In this document: positions 16,394 through 25,072 of the stretch, one piece after another
Layout of the letters: every line of letters starts with the position of its first letter
How positions within the stretch are numbered: position 1 is the stretch's first letter
Assembly: GCF_000341005.1 (NCBI RefSeq)
Contig: NZ_ANBD01000039.1
Coordinates: 54,143 to 118,142, forward strand
Source: Nocardiopsis alkaliphila YIM 80379
Lineage (GTDB): Bacteria > Actinomycetota > Actinomycetes > Streptosporangiales > Streptosporangiaceae
Direction: 5' to 3'
DNA length: 64,000 nt
Notes under the pieces: model-generated
What the model was told of the DNA's origin: nothing
What the model saw: only the letters and a program-made list of their open reading frames with translations
Database searches by the model: none
Position numbers and translations under genes: made by a program

Positions 16394-18610
16394 GTGAGCA
16401 CAGTTCCTCCGCGCGCACTCTTGTACGGCGACGTGGACCTCAACATCATCGACGGTTCGGCGATCTGGGCCCAGTCGATGGCCCAGTCCCTGGCCGCCGC
16501 CGGTTGCGAGGTCACCGTGCTGCTGAAGGCACCGGTGCGCACCGACCGGCTCACCGCCCCCTTGGACGAGGCCTCCGGAATCCGGTTGGTCCGCCCCTAT
16601 GAGGATCGTATGCTCCGCGACCTGGGCCCTGGCGGCCTCACCCCCGAGCAGGCCGTGGAGCTCATGGGGCGGCTCCACACCCGTAAGCCTTTCGACCTGG
16701 TGGTCGTGCGAGGCCGTCGCCTGGCCGGGTTGGCGGCTCAGGAGACGAGTCTGGCCGGAAGGCTGTGGACCTATCTCACCGACTTCCCGCACGGCGTCGA
16801 CGAACTCACCGCCGGTACCACCGCCGAACTCACCGAGATCGCCTTGGCCTCCCGTTTCGTGCTCTGCCAGACCGAGGAGATGCGGGCCTTCCTGGAGTCC
16901 ACGGTGCCCGCCGCCTGCGGACGAGCGGTGCTCTTCCCTCCCGTCGTGGTGGTGCCCGAGGGGGTTCTCGCCGACGGCCAGGTGCACGCTCGTACCCGCC
17001 TGGCCTACACCGGCAAGTTCGCCCCTCGTTGGAACACCCTGGAGATGACCGGGCTGCCCGAGGAACTCGCCCGTGTGGGGGTGGACGCGGAGTTGGTGAT
17101 GATCGGCGACAAGATCCACGCCGAGCCCGCGGACTGGGCCAAACGTATGCGAAAGGCCTTGGAGAGCAGCCCGCACGTCGACTGGCGCGGTGGGATGTCC
17201 CGTGCACAGGCGCTACGTCAGTCGGCCGAATGCGACTTCGGGATCTCTTGGCGGGACCCCGACCTGGACGCGAGCCTGGAACTGTCCACCAAGGTCTTGG
17301 AGTTGGGCGCGCTCGGACTACCGGTCGTTCTCAACCGCACCCCGATGCACGAGGCGTTGCTGGGCGCCGACTACCCGCTCTTCGCGGGGCAGGACTCCGC
17401 TTCGGTGGTCGCCGTGATCGCCCGTGCCTACCATGACCGCGCCGTCTACGCCGAGGCCGCGCGACGCTGCCGCTCGGCCTCGGCCGATCACTCCCTTGAG
17501 CGGGCCGCCGAGCGTCTGCGCGGATACCTCGCCGAGGCGTTGCCGTCCGCGCCCGAGGGAACCGACCCGGAACGGCCGCTGAAGGTCGTCATCGCCGGGC
17601 ACGACCTGAAGTTCTTCACCCGCCTGGCCGAGTACCTGGACTCGCTGCCCGGGCTGGACGTGCGCATCGACGAGTGGGAAGGGCTGAACAGCCACGATCA
17701 GTACCGCTCCCGTGAACTCGCGGCCTGGGCCGACGTGGTCATTTGTGAATGGTGTGGGCCCAACGCGCTGTTCTACGCCAAGTGGAAGCGGCCCGAGCAG
17801 CGTCTCATCGTCCGTCTGCACCGGTTCGAGCTGTACGCGGAATGGCCCCGTCGATTGGACGTGTCCAAGGTCGACGCCGTGGTGTGCGTCAGCCCGCACT
17901 ACGCGGACCTGACCCGAGAACTCACCGGCTGGCCAGAGGACAAGGTGGTGGTCCTGCCCAATTGGGTGGACGAACGTCAGTTGGACCGGCCCAAATTGGC
18001 GGGAGCCGAGTACTCGCTGGGCATGATCGGCATCGCGCCCTCGCGCAAACGTCTGGATCGCGGACTGGACGTGCTCTCGGAGTTGCGCGGGATGGACCCG
18101 CGCTACACGCTGTCGGTCAAGACCAAACATCCATGGGACTACTGGTGGATCTGGAACCGGCCTGAGGAACGCGCCCACTTCGAGAAGGTCTACCGGCGGA
18201 TCCAGCGCGAGGAGCGGCTCGCCTCCGGGGTGGTCTTCGACGGGTTCGGCCCGGACGTGGCCACCTGGTTGCGTCGGGTCGGGTTCGTGCTCTCCACCAG
18301 CGACGACGAATCCTTCCACCTGGCACCCGCCGAGTGCGCCGCCTCTGGAGGAATCCCCGCGCTGTTGCCGTGGCCGGGAGCGGACACCATCTACGATCCG
18401 CGCTGGATCCACGAAGATCCGATCACGATGGCGGAGGCCATCCACGCCACGGTCTCCCAGGGGCGGTTCACCGTCGAGGCCGAACGGGCACGCGCCGAGA
18501 TCACCTCGGTCTACGGTCTGGGGCGGGTGCGTGCGTTGTGGAGCGACCTGGTGGTCCACGGCAGGGTTCCCGAGCCGGTCGGTACCGGAGTGGACCACGT
18601 GACCACCTGA
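16394..18610 (+). CDS. Fused double GT-B glycosyltransferase
   Basis: 738 residues that divide into two GT-B-like halves. The first (about 1-390) starts ALLYGDVDLNIIDGSAIWAQ and has a GT4-like C-terminal part with KVLELGALGLPVVLNRTP. The second starts near residue 397 (PLKVVIAGHDLKFFTRLAEYL) and ends in FVLSTSDDESFHLAPAECAASG, a donor-binding region like that of GT4 wall-polymer transferases. A bifunctional enzyme adding two residues, or alternating sugars, to a repeating polymer is a fair inference. GTG at 16394 follows GAAGGGAAG; the frame is open upstream but there it overlaps the previous gene. Which sugars are used is unknown. Confidence 0.75.
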   Translation: MSTVPPRALLYGDVDLNIIDGSAIWAQSMAQSLAAAGCEVTVLLKAPVRTDRLTAPLDEASGIRLVRPYEDRMLRDLGPGGLTPEQAVELMGRLHTRKPFDLVVVRGRRLAGLAAQETSLAGRLWTYLTDFPHGVDELTAGTTAELTEIALASRFVLCQTEEMRAFLESTVPAACGRAVLFPPVVVVPEGVLADGQVHARTRLAYTGKFAPRWNTLEMTGLPEELARVGVDAELVMIGDKIHAEPADWAKRMRKALESSPHVDWRGGMSRAQALRQSAECDFGISWRDPDLDASLELSTKVLELGALGLPVVLNRTPMHEALLGADYPLFAGQDSASVVAVIARAYHDRAVYAEAARRCRSASADHSLERAAERLRGYLAEALPSAPEGTDPERPLKVVIAGHDLKFFTRLAEYLDSLPGLDVRIDEWEGLNSHDQYRSRELAAWADVVICEWCGPNALFYAKWKRPEQRLIVRLHRFELYAEWPRRLDVSKVDAVVCVSPHYADLTRELTGWPEDKVVVLPNWVDERQLDRPKLAGAEYSLGMIGIAPSRKRLDRGLDVLSELRGMDPRYTLSVKTKHPWDYWWIWNRPEERAHFEKVYRRIQREERLASGVVFDGFGPDVATWLRRVGFVLSTSDDESFHLAPAECAASGGIPALLPWPGADTIYDPRWIHEDPITMAEAIHATVSQGRFTVEAERARAEITSVYGLGRVRALWSDLVVHGRVPEPVGTGVDHVTT

Positions 18611-18634
18611 GGCCGGTGGATCGAGGGATAGGAC

Positions 18635-19921
18635 TCAGACGGGGCCGGTCATCTTCGACAGACCACCGGCCCCGGCGGGCAGGAAGAGCGCGAAGGTGGT
18701 CGGGCGGGTCTGGACCAGTTCGACCCGGGCTCCCTCGGACTCGGCGATGTGCCGGGCCAGAGCCAGGCCCAGGCCGGTGCCGCCGCCACCGCTGACCTCA
18801 CGTTCGAAGAGCCGACCGGCCAGGTGCTCGGGGACACCCTCACCCTCGTCGCTGACCTCCACACGGACCGAATTTCCGGTGTCCAAGCGGCGGATCGTCA
18901 CCGTGCCCGCGCCGTGCTTGTGGGCGTTCTCCACCAGGGTCGCCAGGATCTGGGTGAGGTCGGTGGGAACCGTCATGGCCGTCAGTCCGGGATCGCCGGT
19001 GACCAGGAGTTCGCGCTTTTGGCGTTGGAAGACCGGTGACCATTCCTCTTGGATCCGATCGAGGATCGGATCGAGCTGAACTTGTTCCACTTCGGGGTTT
19101 TGGCTCTTACGAGCCCGGCCGAGCAGGCTCTCGACGGTTTCGGTGAGGCGTTCGGCCTGGGCGAGGGCGGCTTCGCCCTCCGCCCTCACCACGTCGGGAT
19201 CGCTCGCCTCGGCGATGATCTCCTCCAACCGCATGGTGAGCGCCGTCAACGGAGTGCGCAGCTGATGGGAGGCGTCGGTTGCGAAGTGACGTTCGGTGGC
19301 GATGAGGCCGGCGATGCGTTCGGCGCTGCGGTCCAGTACCTCGGCGACGCGGTCCGCCTCCGGGATGCCGTAACGGTGGTTCCATGGTGTGGTCACGCCT
19401 GAACCGAGGCGTTCGGCGGTGGCGGCCAGATCGATCAGAGGCAGGGTGAGTCTGCGCGCTTGGACCACGGAGAGGCCCACGGCGACCCCGAAGGCCAACA
19501 GGGACAGTGAGGCGATCCCGAGCCAGGCCCGGAACACGTTCTCTTGGAGCGACTCCGAACTCGCCCACACCTCGACGGTGGTGCCGAGTTCGGTGGTCCT
19601 CTCCGCCCGGAGCAGGTCGGGAGAGTCCACGGATCGCGGGTCGAGCGCGGGGTCGCCCGCGGTCACCATGCTCTCCCCGTCCGCGCCGGTGATGCGGATG
19701 TGGCGATCCGAGTACTCCTGGTCGAATTCGGCCAGGTCCAGGTCGCCATCGCGTTCGATCATGGCGTCGCTCTCGAAACCGATCAACTCCGCCTCACCCT
19801 CGAGTCGGCGGATGCTGTCGTCGTACACCAACTTGTAGGTGAGCGCGCCCAAGGGTAATCCGAGCAGCATGACTGTGATGACGGTCACCAGCAGGGTGGA
19901 GAAAACCATCCGTCTGCGCAT
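18635..19921 (-). CDS. Sensor histidine kinase
   Basis: Membrane-bound sensor of a two-component pair, 428 residues. TM1 is at about 8-30 and TM2 at 133-153, enclosing an extracytoplasmic sensor loop of about 100 residues. A HAMP-like linker follows, then the H-box ATDASHQLRTPL with phospho-acceptor His219. The ATPase domain shows an N box (TLVENAHKHGAG), a DEGEGV G1 box and the GGTGLGLALARHIAE G2 box. Its gene follows the response regulator by 64 bases on the same strand, so they form an operon. The loop has no recognised ligand domain. It converges on the double glycosyltransferase gene with only 24 bases between. Confidence 0.9.
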   Translation of the reverse strand: MRRRMVFSTLLVTVITVMLLGLPLGALTYKLVYDDSIRRLEGEAELIGFESDAMIERDGDLDLAEFDQEYSDRHIRITGADGESMVTAGDPALDPRSVDSPDLLRAERTTELGTTVEVWASSESLQENVFRAWLGIASLSLLAFGVAVGLSVVQARRLTLPLIDLAATAERLGSGVTTPWNHRYGIPEADRVAEVLDRSAERIAGLIATERHFATDASHQLRTPLTALTMRLEEIIAEASDPDVVRAEGEAALAQAERLTETVESLLGRARKSQNPEVEQVQLDPILDRIQEEWSPVFQRQKRELLVTGDPGLTAMTVPTDLTQILATLVENAHKHGAGTVTIRRLDTGNSVRVEVSDEGEGVPEHLAGRLFEREVSGGGGTGLGLALARHIAESEGARVELVQTRPTTFALFLPAGAGGLSKMTGPV

Positions 19922-19985
19922 GTCACCTCACGTTCGTCCGGCCCAGATCAGGTCGACCGAGGAACGTGTCGAACCCGGGGGCGGG

Positions 19986-20654
19986 TCAGTCTCGTTCGAA
20001 TCGGAAACCGACACCCCTGACGGTCGTGATGTAAGACGGCTGGTTGGCGTCGTCGCCGAGTTTACGGCGCAGCCATGAGATGTGCATGTCCAAGGTCTTG
20101 GTCGACCCCCACCAGTTCGTGTCCCACACCTCTCGCATGATCTGTTCCCTGGTCACCACCTTGCCGGCATCACGAACCAGAACGCGAAGCAGGTCGAACT
20201 CCTTGGTGGTGAGTTGGAGTTCGCGATCACCGAGCCAGGCTCGGCGGGAGTCGTTGTCGATCCGGACGCCGTGGACGACGGGGACTTCGGCCCCACCCCG
20301 GCGGAGCAGGGCGCGTACGCGTGCGAGGAGTTCGGCCAGACGGAAGGGTTTGGTGACGTAGTCATCGGCGCCGGCGTCCAAGCCGACGACGGTGTCGACC
20401 TCGTCGGCTCGTGCGGTCAGGATCAGGATCGGCGTTCCGTGGCCTTCGGCGCGGAGCCGACGTGCCACCTCTAGGCCGTCCATTTCGGGCAGGCCGAGAT
20501 CCAGGACCATCAGGTCGATGTCTCCGGCTCGGGCGCGGTCGAGTGTCTCAACGCCGTTGACGGTCACGTCCACCGAGTAGCCTTCGCGTCGCAGTGCGCG
20601 AGCGAGAGGCTCGGAGATCGAGGCATCGTCTTCGGCCAGCAAAACGCAGGTCAT
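19986..20654 (-). CDS. OmpR-family response regulator
   Basis: 222-residue DNA-binding response regulator. The receiver domain has the acidic pocket at D9-D10, phospho-acceptor Asp52 in LMVLDLGLPEMDG, and the conserved Lys in VTKPFR. A winged-helix domain follows with WWGSTKTLDMHISWLRRKLGDD as the recognition region. ATG at 20654 gives a normal N terminus; a GTG-type start further upstream at 20738 would add 28 unrelated residues through the promoter. It precedes its kinase on the same strand. The palindrome at 20764 lies about 110 bases upstream and is a candidate site for autoregulation. Confidence 0.92.
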   Translation of the reverse strand: MTCVLLAEDDASISEPLARALRREGYSVDVTVNGVETLDRARAGDIDLMVLDLGLPEMDGLEVARRLRAEGHGTPILILTARADEVDTVVGLDAGADDYVTKPFRLAELLARVRALLRRGGAEVPVVHGVRIDNDSRRAWLGDRELQLTTKEFDLLRVLVRDAGKVVTREQIMREVWDTNWWGSTKTLDMHISWLRRKLGDDANQPSYITTVRGVGFRFERD

Positions 20655-20763
20655 GGGGCAGATCGTAGGTCCCAGGTGACGCATTTCCCTATTATGCGCG
20701 CCGGATGGCCCAAGGTTGGCTGAAAATACGCTAATCACATAACGGGCAAATAGTACAATTGGC

Positions 20764-20787
20764 CATGTAAAGTATTTTCTTTACATG
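20764..20787. promoter_or_regulatory. Palindromic operator-like site in an AT-rich divergent promoter region
   Basis: CATGTAAAG (20764-20772) is repeated inverted as CTTTACATG (20779-20787) around a six-base AT spacer. The surrounding 20690-20800 is the most AT-rich stretch nearby and separates the response-regulator gene from the divergent membrane protein gene. A possible -10 (TACAAT, 20754-20759) lies beside it. A dimeric regulator is likely to bind here; which one is not shown. Confidence 0.5.
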
Positions 20788-20856
20788 CTCCCAGTGAAAT
20801 TGGGAAGGCGTTCAGGGAGCCTTGATCTTGTGACCACATGGTAGAGGAGTTCGCAA

Positions 20857-21615
20857 GTGATCCCCGGCCCCACATCCCCCGACGAAGGGGAGCGCGGATC
20901 CTCAACACGACGACACCGAATCCAGGAGCCGCTTCCCCCTCAAGGGTCCTTCTCGCTTCCAGACCCTCCACCGCATCAGGGGTCGCTTCCTTCGGCTCCA
21001 AGGCCACAGGGGCCTTACGGGACGGTGCTGCTCGCGATGCTCGTCGTCATCGCCATCCTGATGGGCGCCTTCACCCTGGGAGGTGGGCTCGCGGTGGCCG
21101 GGGCGATCGGCGATCGGATCGCCGAGGACGGACTCTCGGCTCCCCGGCCGCCTTCGGTGGAGCGCGCCCTGGCGCCCTCCCCCACTCCGATCTCCACGCC
21201 CGAACCCGCCCGGGAAGCGGCCTTGGAGCCGGCGGAGGGAGCGACCCGGCCCCCGGACCCGTGGTCGATGACCGCGGACGAGGTGGTGGAGGGGCTGCGT
21301 GAGGACCACGGCCTCGACACCGGATTGGACATCAGTGATGAGCTGTGCGGCACCGAAGCGGAGGAGGACGAGCTCTTCACCTGCACCATGGCGGTGGAGA
21401 CGGATCTCGTTCGGGTCGTTTCCTTCGACGGTCCCCTCATCGCAGCCACGGTGGTTCTGAGCCTCTTGGGTCAGGAGGAAGGCGAAGTGGAAAGCGGTGT
21501 GGTGGACCTCCGGAACGCCTGCCACGTCGTGCTCATCTGGTTCGAGGGAACGGGCATGGACGAGGGTGGGCGGACGGCGATGACCCAGGACGTGGAGGAC
21601 ATCGTCGGTTGCTGA
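20857..21615 (+). CDS. Membrane-anchored protein of unknown function with an exported C-terminal domain
   Basis: 252 residues. A Pro/Ser-rich cytoplasmic N terminus (about 1-52) is followed by one TM helix (LLAMLVVIAILMGAFTLGGGLAVAG), a Pro-rich linker, and a C-terminal domain of about 110 acidic residues with three cysteines (LCGTEAE, FTCTM, NACHVV). The layout resembles small actinobacterial DUF4333-like envelope proteins, but I cannot name the domain. GTG at 20857 has GAGGAG about nine bases upstream. It is transcribed away from the two-component operon and may be one of its targets. Confidence 0.65.
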   Translation: MIPGPTSPDEGERGSSTRRHRIQEPLPPQGSFSLPDPPPHQGSLPSAPRPQGPYGTVLLAMLVVIAILMGAFTLGGGLAVAGAIGDRIAEDGLSAPRPPSVERALAPSPTPISTPEPAREAALEPAEGATRPPDPWSMTADEVVEGLREDHGLDTGLDISDELCGTEAEEDELFTCTMAVETDLVRVVSFDGPLIAATVVLSLLGQEEGEVESGVVDLRNACHVVLIWFEGTGMDEGGRTAMTQDVEDIVGC

Positions 21616-21629
21616 CCATCCGGACACCA

Positions 21630-21660
21630 GGCGGGCCCTCCCGGAACGGGCGGGCCCGCC
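21630..21660. terminator. Bidirectional terminator between convergent genes
   Basis: GGCGGGCCC (21630-21638) pairs with GGGCCCGCC (21652-21660) over a 13-base loop, between the stops of the membrane-anchored protein and the 5'-nucleotidase-like gene. Confidence 0.7.
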
Positions 21661-21685
21661 CACACGTCGGTGCCGTCCGTCGGTG

Positions 21686-23797
21686 TCAGCCCTCGATCCC
21701 CTCCGGGCTCGACGTGCGCTTACGGCTCAGGTAGAGCGCACCGCCACCGGCACCCACCGCGACCAGTGCCGCGATGATGAGACCGGTCAAGGCACCACCC
21801 GTGAGCGGGAGGGAAGGCTTACCACCCTTGTCGTCGGTGGAACCACCATCGTCACCCGGGGCTTCGGTCGGTCCGGTGTCCGGGCCGTCGGTCGGGTCGG
21901 GGGAGGGAGACGGTGAAGGCGTCTGGTCGTCCTCGTGCTCATCATCGCCCCCGTCGCCGCCGTTCGAGGGGGTGGTGGCGACGTCGCCGATCACGATGCG
22001 GCCGGAACCGCCCTCGGGGTAGTCCTCCACGGTGATCTCCCCCTCCAGAGTGGAGGTCACGAACCGCTCCAAGGCGCCCTGGTAGGTGGAGCCCACCACG
22101 GTGAAGTCCGCCCCACGGAACGGGTACATGTCGCCACCACGGGCCGAGAAGTCGTTGGTGGCGATGCTGATGGGATCGCCCTCCACGACTTCGCCGTCCT
22201 CGACGAGTACGGTGCCGTCGTGCAGGACCACGTTGCGCACGCGCTCGCCCGCGGTGAGCACCTCCCCGTCCTCGTTCACCTCTTGGGCGGTACGTTCTGG
22301 GTCATAGGCGAAGTTGACCCCGCCGACCTGCATGAACCCGCCGTCGGCGGCGGGGGCGGAGGCGACACCGCGCTCCAACAGTTCCTTGACCTGGGAGCGA
22401 GGCACGTCCGGCACCACCGCGACCTGGTTGGCGAACGGAGCGATCGCATAGGTGTCCAGCACGGTGAGCGGCCCGGCCGGGAGCAGGGAGGCGTTGCGGA
22501 TGCCTCCGCCGTTTTGGATACCGATCTGCGGCTCGGGGACGCCGTACTCCTCGGCGTTGCGCACACCGGTGTCGAGAAGCGCGTCCGCCATCAGGTCGCC
22601 CAGGTTCGTCTCCTGGGTGCGCACGCCCGGGTCCTGGCGGCCTTCGAGGGCGACCTCGCTCCGGGCGACCTCGGTCTCGGCGAGTTCGTCCACGTAGTCG
22701 GCGACCGGTTTGGTGACCTGTGCCTCGATCTCGGGGTCGGCGGTGACGGAACCGTCCACCACGACAGGGCCGGACCGGTCACCGACCGAGACCAGATCAC
22801 CATCGGCGTCGAAGTTGAGGACCAGGCGACCCACGTACTTGTAGTTGGAGCCGGCCGTCACGATCGGAACCTCGGCGCCCTCGGGGTTCTGGACCATCAA
22901 CGGGTAGGAGAGCGGTTCACCGGTGCCCGGATGGGTGGTGATCCCATCGCCGGGGACCAGGGCGTCTCCCTCGTCGGCCATCACCTCGTGACCGCCACCC
23001 GAGACGATGGCGTCGACACCGGTCAGCTCCTGGGCGACCCGCTCTTCGTAGGTGATGTTCTGTAGGTGGGAGATCAGGATGATCTTGTCGACGCCATCGG
23101 TGGTCAGCCGATCGACCTCGGTCTGCACCGGGTCGACGACCTCGTCGACCACGACGTCGCGCGGGCTGCTGATCGTGGCCAGCGGTGGGTAGAGGGCGCC
23201 GACGACGCCGACTTGTTCGTCCCCGGTGTCCACGACGGTGCTGGGGGCGATGCGCCCCGTCGCCTCGTGCTCGGCCAGGGCCGGTTCACCGGACACGTCC
23301 ACGTTGGCGGCGACCACCTTGGTGCTCTCGGGGAGCTCGCCGATGAAGTCGGCGTACAGGTCGGGTCCGAAGTCGAACTCGTGGTTGCCCATGGAGATCG
23401 CGTCGTACTGGGCGTGGGCGGCGACGATCGCGTCGTAGAAGGGGGCGTCCTCCTCCAGGGAGGCGGAGAGCTCGGGACCGGGCAGGTACATGTCACCGGA
23501 GTTCACGGTGACCACACCACGATTGGCGGCTTCGTCGTCTCCGACGTCCTCGCCCGCGATCTCACTGGACCGAAGATCACGTAGGAGGGTGGTGAAGCGT
23601 GCCGCCCCGCCGTACTCCGGGTCGGCGGGGGCGTGCAGCAGGGCGGACTCCGGGTCGTTGCCGTGCAGGACGGTGAGGGTGAAGGCAGCGCCCTCGGGGG
23701 CGTCCATCGGAACGGACGCGCCGGCGGCGGGTGCGAAGGGCACCACCAGCGCGCCGGTCAGGATCAGTGCACCGGACACGCGCACGAGTCTGGACAT
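21686..23797 (-). CDS. Sortase-anchored 5'-nucleotidase / metallophosphatase (UshA-like)
   Basis: Predicted secreted nucleotidase releasing phosphate and nucleoside from extracellular nucleotides, 703 residues. A signal peptide (about 1-27, ending PAAGA) precedes a metallophosphatase domain with TVNSGDMYLPG and SMGNHEFDFG. The second metal-site motif reads NDPES, so the usual DxH is DxE, as I recall for a DGES subfamily. The C-terminal 5'-nucleotidase domain contains IQNGGGIRN. A Ser/Pro/Asp/Thr-rich wall-spanning linker then leads to LPLTG, a TM helix and basic tail RKR, a complete sortase signal. The sortase itself is outside the window. Confidence 0.88.
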   Translation of the reverse strand: MSRLVRVSGALILTGALVVPFAPAAGASVPMDAPEGAAFTLTVLHGNDPESALLHAPADPEYGGAARFTTLLRDLRSSEIAGEDVGDDEAANRGVVTVNSGDMYLPGPELSASLEEDAPFYDAIVAAHAQYDAISMGNHEFDFGPDLYADFIGELPESTKVVAANVDVSGEPALAEHEATGRIAPSTVVDTGDEQVGVVGALYPPLATISSPRDVVVDEVVDPVQTEVDRLTTDGVDKIILISHLQNITYEERVAQELTGVDAIVSGGGHEVMADEGDALVPGDGITTHPGTGEPLSYPLMVQNPEGAEVPIVTAGSNYKYVGRLVLNFDADGDLVSVGDRSGPVVVDGSVTADPEIEAQVTKPVADYVDELAETEVARSEVALEGRQDPGVRTQETNLGDLMADALLDTGVRNAEEYGVPEPQIGIQNGGGIRNASLLPAGPLTVLDTYAIAPFANQVAVVPDVPRSQVKELLERGVASAPAADGGFMQVGGVNFAYDPERTAQEVNEDGEVLTAGERVRNVVLHDGTVLVEDGEVVEGDPISIATNDFSARGGDMYPFRGADFTVVGSTYQGALERFVTSTLEGEITVEDYPEGGSGRIVIGDVATTPSNGGDGGDDEHEDDQTPSPSPSPDPTDGPDTGPTEAPGDDGGSTDDKGGKPSLPLTGGALTGLIIAALVAVGAGGGALYLSRKRTSSPEGIEG

Positions 23798-24110
23798 CTG
23801 TGCTGAGGCTCCTTCAGGGGATGGTGCGGAGGTTCCGCCGGGGGTAAGGGACGGAATCCGTTCACCTTAAAGGGGACAGACAGGAGAGGCACGGGCCAAG
23901 GGGTTACGATTTGCAGAATCTCCTGTGTGCGTGGAGATTTTCGACGTCCGTGTGTCGCCCATCGTCACGGTGCTCGCCTTACGGTCGCCTTGGGTGGGTG
24001 ACTTTCGGACAAGATGCTCGCCAGGGATCCCCGGGCCGTGAACCCCAAGGCGTCGCACCTCTACCATGGAGGGGACAGTCGGTTCTCGATACATCCCTCG
24101 GAGGGCGTCC
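23798..24110. other. Divergent promoter region with an inverted repeat
   Basis: These 313 bases separate the 5'-nucleotidase-like gene (minus) from a membrane protein gene (plus). AATCTCC (23917-23923) and GGAGATT (23933-23939) form an inverted repeat with a nine-base spacer, a possible operator. A single GTTCACC (23859-23865) is seen upstream of the nucleotidase but no second unit, so it is not called a PHO box. No gene is recognised. Confidence 0.35.
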
Positions 24111-24662
24111 GTGTTTTCCTCTGGTCAGGACCCGCACGACCCAGGACAAGGCGAGGTCCCCTCACGGCAGGGGATGCCGGACTTCAACGCTCGTTTCGAG
24201 GCCATGCGCCCCGACGCTCCCATGCCGGCCAAGGTCACGACCACCCGCACCTTGATGTACCTCGGTGGTGTGTCGGGCCTGCTGCTGTCCCTGCTCTTCC
24301 TCATGGGGTTGGCCGCTCCGGCCGAGGCGTTGAACGAGGCCTTGGACCAGCAGGCCGCGCTCATGGCCGAGGAAGGGGTCGCCCTGGCGGTCGACGCCGA
24401 GATGATGCGCGCGATGATGACCGTCATGGCGTTGGTCACCGGCTTGTACGGCGCGCTCTCCCTGCTGTTGGGCAAGCGCCTGCGCAACCGCACCGTCGGC
24501 GTCTACTGGGGCACCGTGGTCTTCCAGGGACTGGCCGGACTCCTCCTGGTGTGGGCCCTGCTCGGCGGTGAGCTCCTCATGGCCGTGCCGCTGGGCTTCA
24601 CCATCTGGATGTCGGTCAACATGCTCTCCCAGGAGGGACGTGCCTACTTCGGGCTGCTCTAG
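24111..24662 (+). CDS. Four-TM membrane protein, function unknown
   Basis: About 183 residues. A polar N terminus of some 45 residues precedes four hydrophobic segments (near 47-70, 103-122, 132-155 and 158-172), with a charged loop rich in Ala and Glu between TM1 and TM2. GTG at 24111 has GGAGGG (24100-24105) five bases upstream, which decides the start over 24066. No family recognised; transport-accessory and stress-associated DUF proteins have this size. It is followed by the protein-kinase relic on the other strand. Confidence 0.65.
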   Translation: MFSSGQDPHDPGQGEVPSRQGMPDFNARFEAMRPDAPMPAKVTTTRTLMYLGGVSGLLLSLLFLMGLAAPAEALNEALDQQAALMAEEGVALAVDAEMMRAMMTVMALVTGLYGALSLLLGKRLRNRTVGVYWGTVVFQGLAGLLLVWALLGGELLMAVPLGFTIWMSVNMLSQEGRAYFGLL

Positions 24663-24679
24663 AGCCCGATCCCGGTGTT

Positions 24680-24880
24680 TCAGGCGCGTGGTGGGAGGGG
24701 CGGGCGCAGCCACTTGGTGGCGTCGGAACCCTCCGCCGCGTGCGCGATCCCGAGGTCCAACGGCTCGGGGCCCTGAGCGGACGTCACCACGTTGCTCGGC
24801 TTCAGGTCGCGGTGCACCACCCCGGCCGAGTGGATCGCCCGTAGGGCCTGGGCGTTCCCCGCCGCCGGCCCCAGGAGCAT
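24680..24880 (-). pseudogene. Remnant of a Hanks-type Ser/Thr protein kinase
   Basis: On the minus strand the frame ending at 24680 reads ALRAIHSAGVVHRDLKPSNV and then LDLGIAHAA. These are the catalytic-loop HRDLKPSN (its His codon at 24812-24814) and a DFG-like segment altered to DLG. About 65 residues are kinase-like. The glycine loop and ATP-binding Lys are missing upstream, and a stop follows soon after the DLG, with no activation-loop APE or C-lobe. This is a decayed fragment of a kinase gene rather than a working protein. Confidence 0.7.
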
Positions 24881-25072
24881 CCAACCACGCCGCCGCCCGA
24901 ACCCACGCGTCCGCGCAGCCGAGGGCCACCGATCCTGCTCGGGTCCCCTGGCTCCAAAGGGGCGAGTCTGCGTGTGCCGCGCGCCTTCATCCCTCCCGGC
25001 GGGCCCCGAACGTCCTCGCTTTCTGGCAATGTCGATGGTGATGACGGCTCGGAGAAGACGAACGGGGTGAAC

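Noticed and set aside
23855..23870. GTTCACC upstream of the 5'-nucleotidase-like gene as a PHO box
   Set aside because: Only one repeat unit is present; PHO boxes need at least two tandem units at 11-base spacing.
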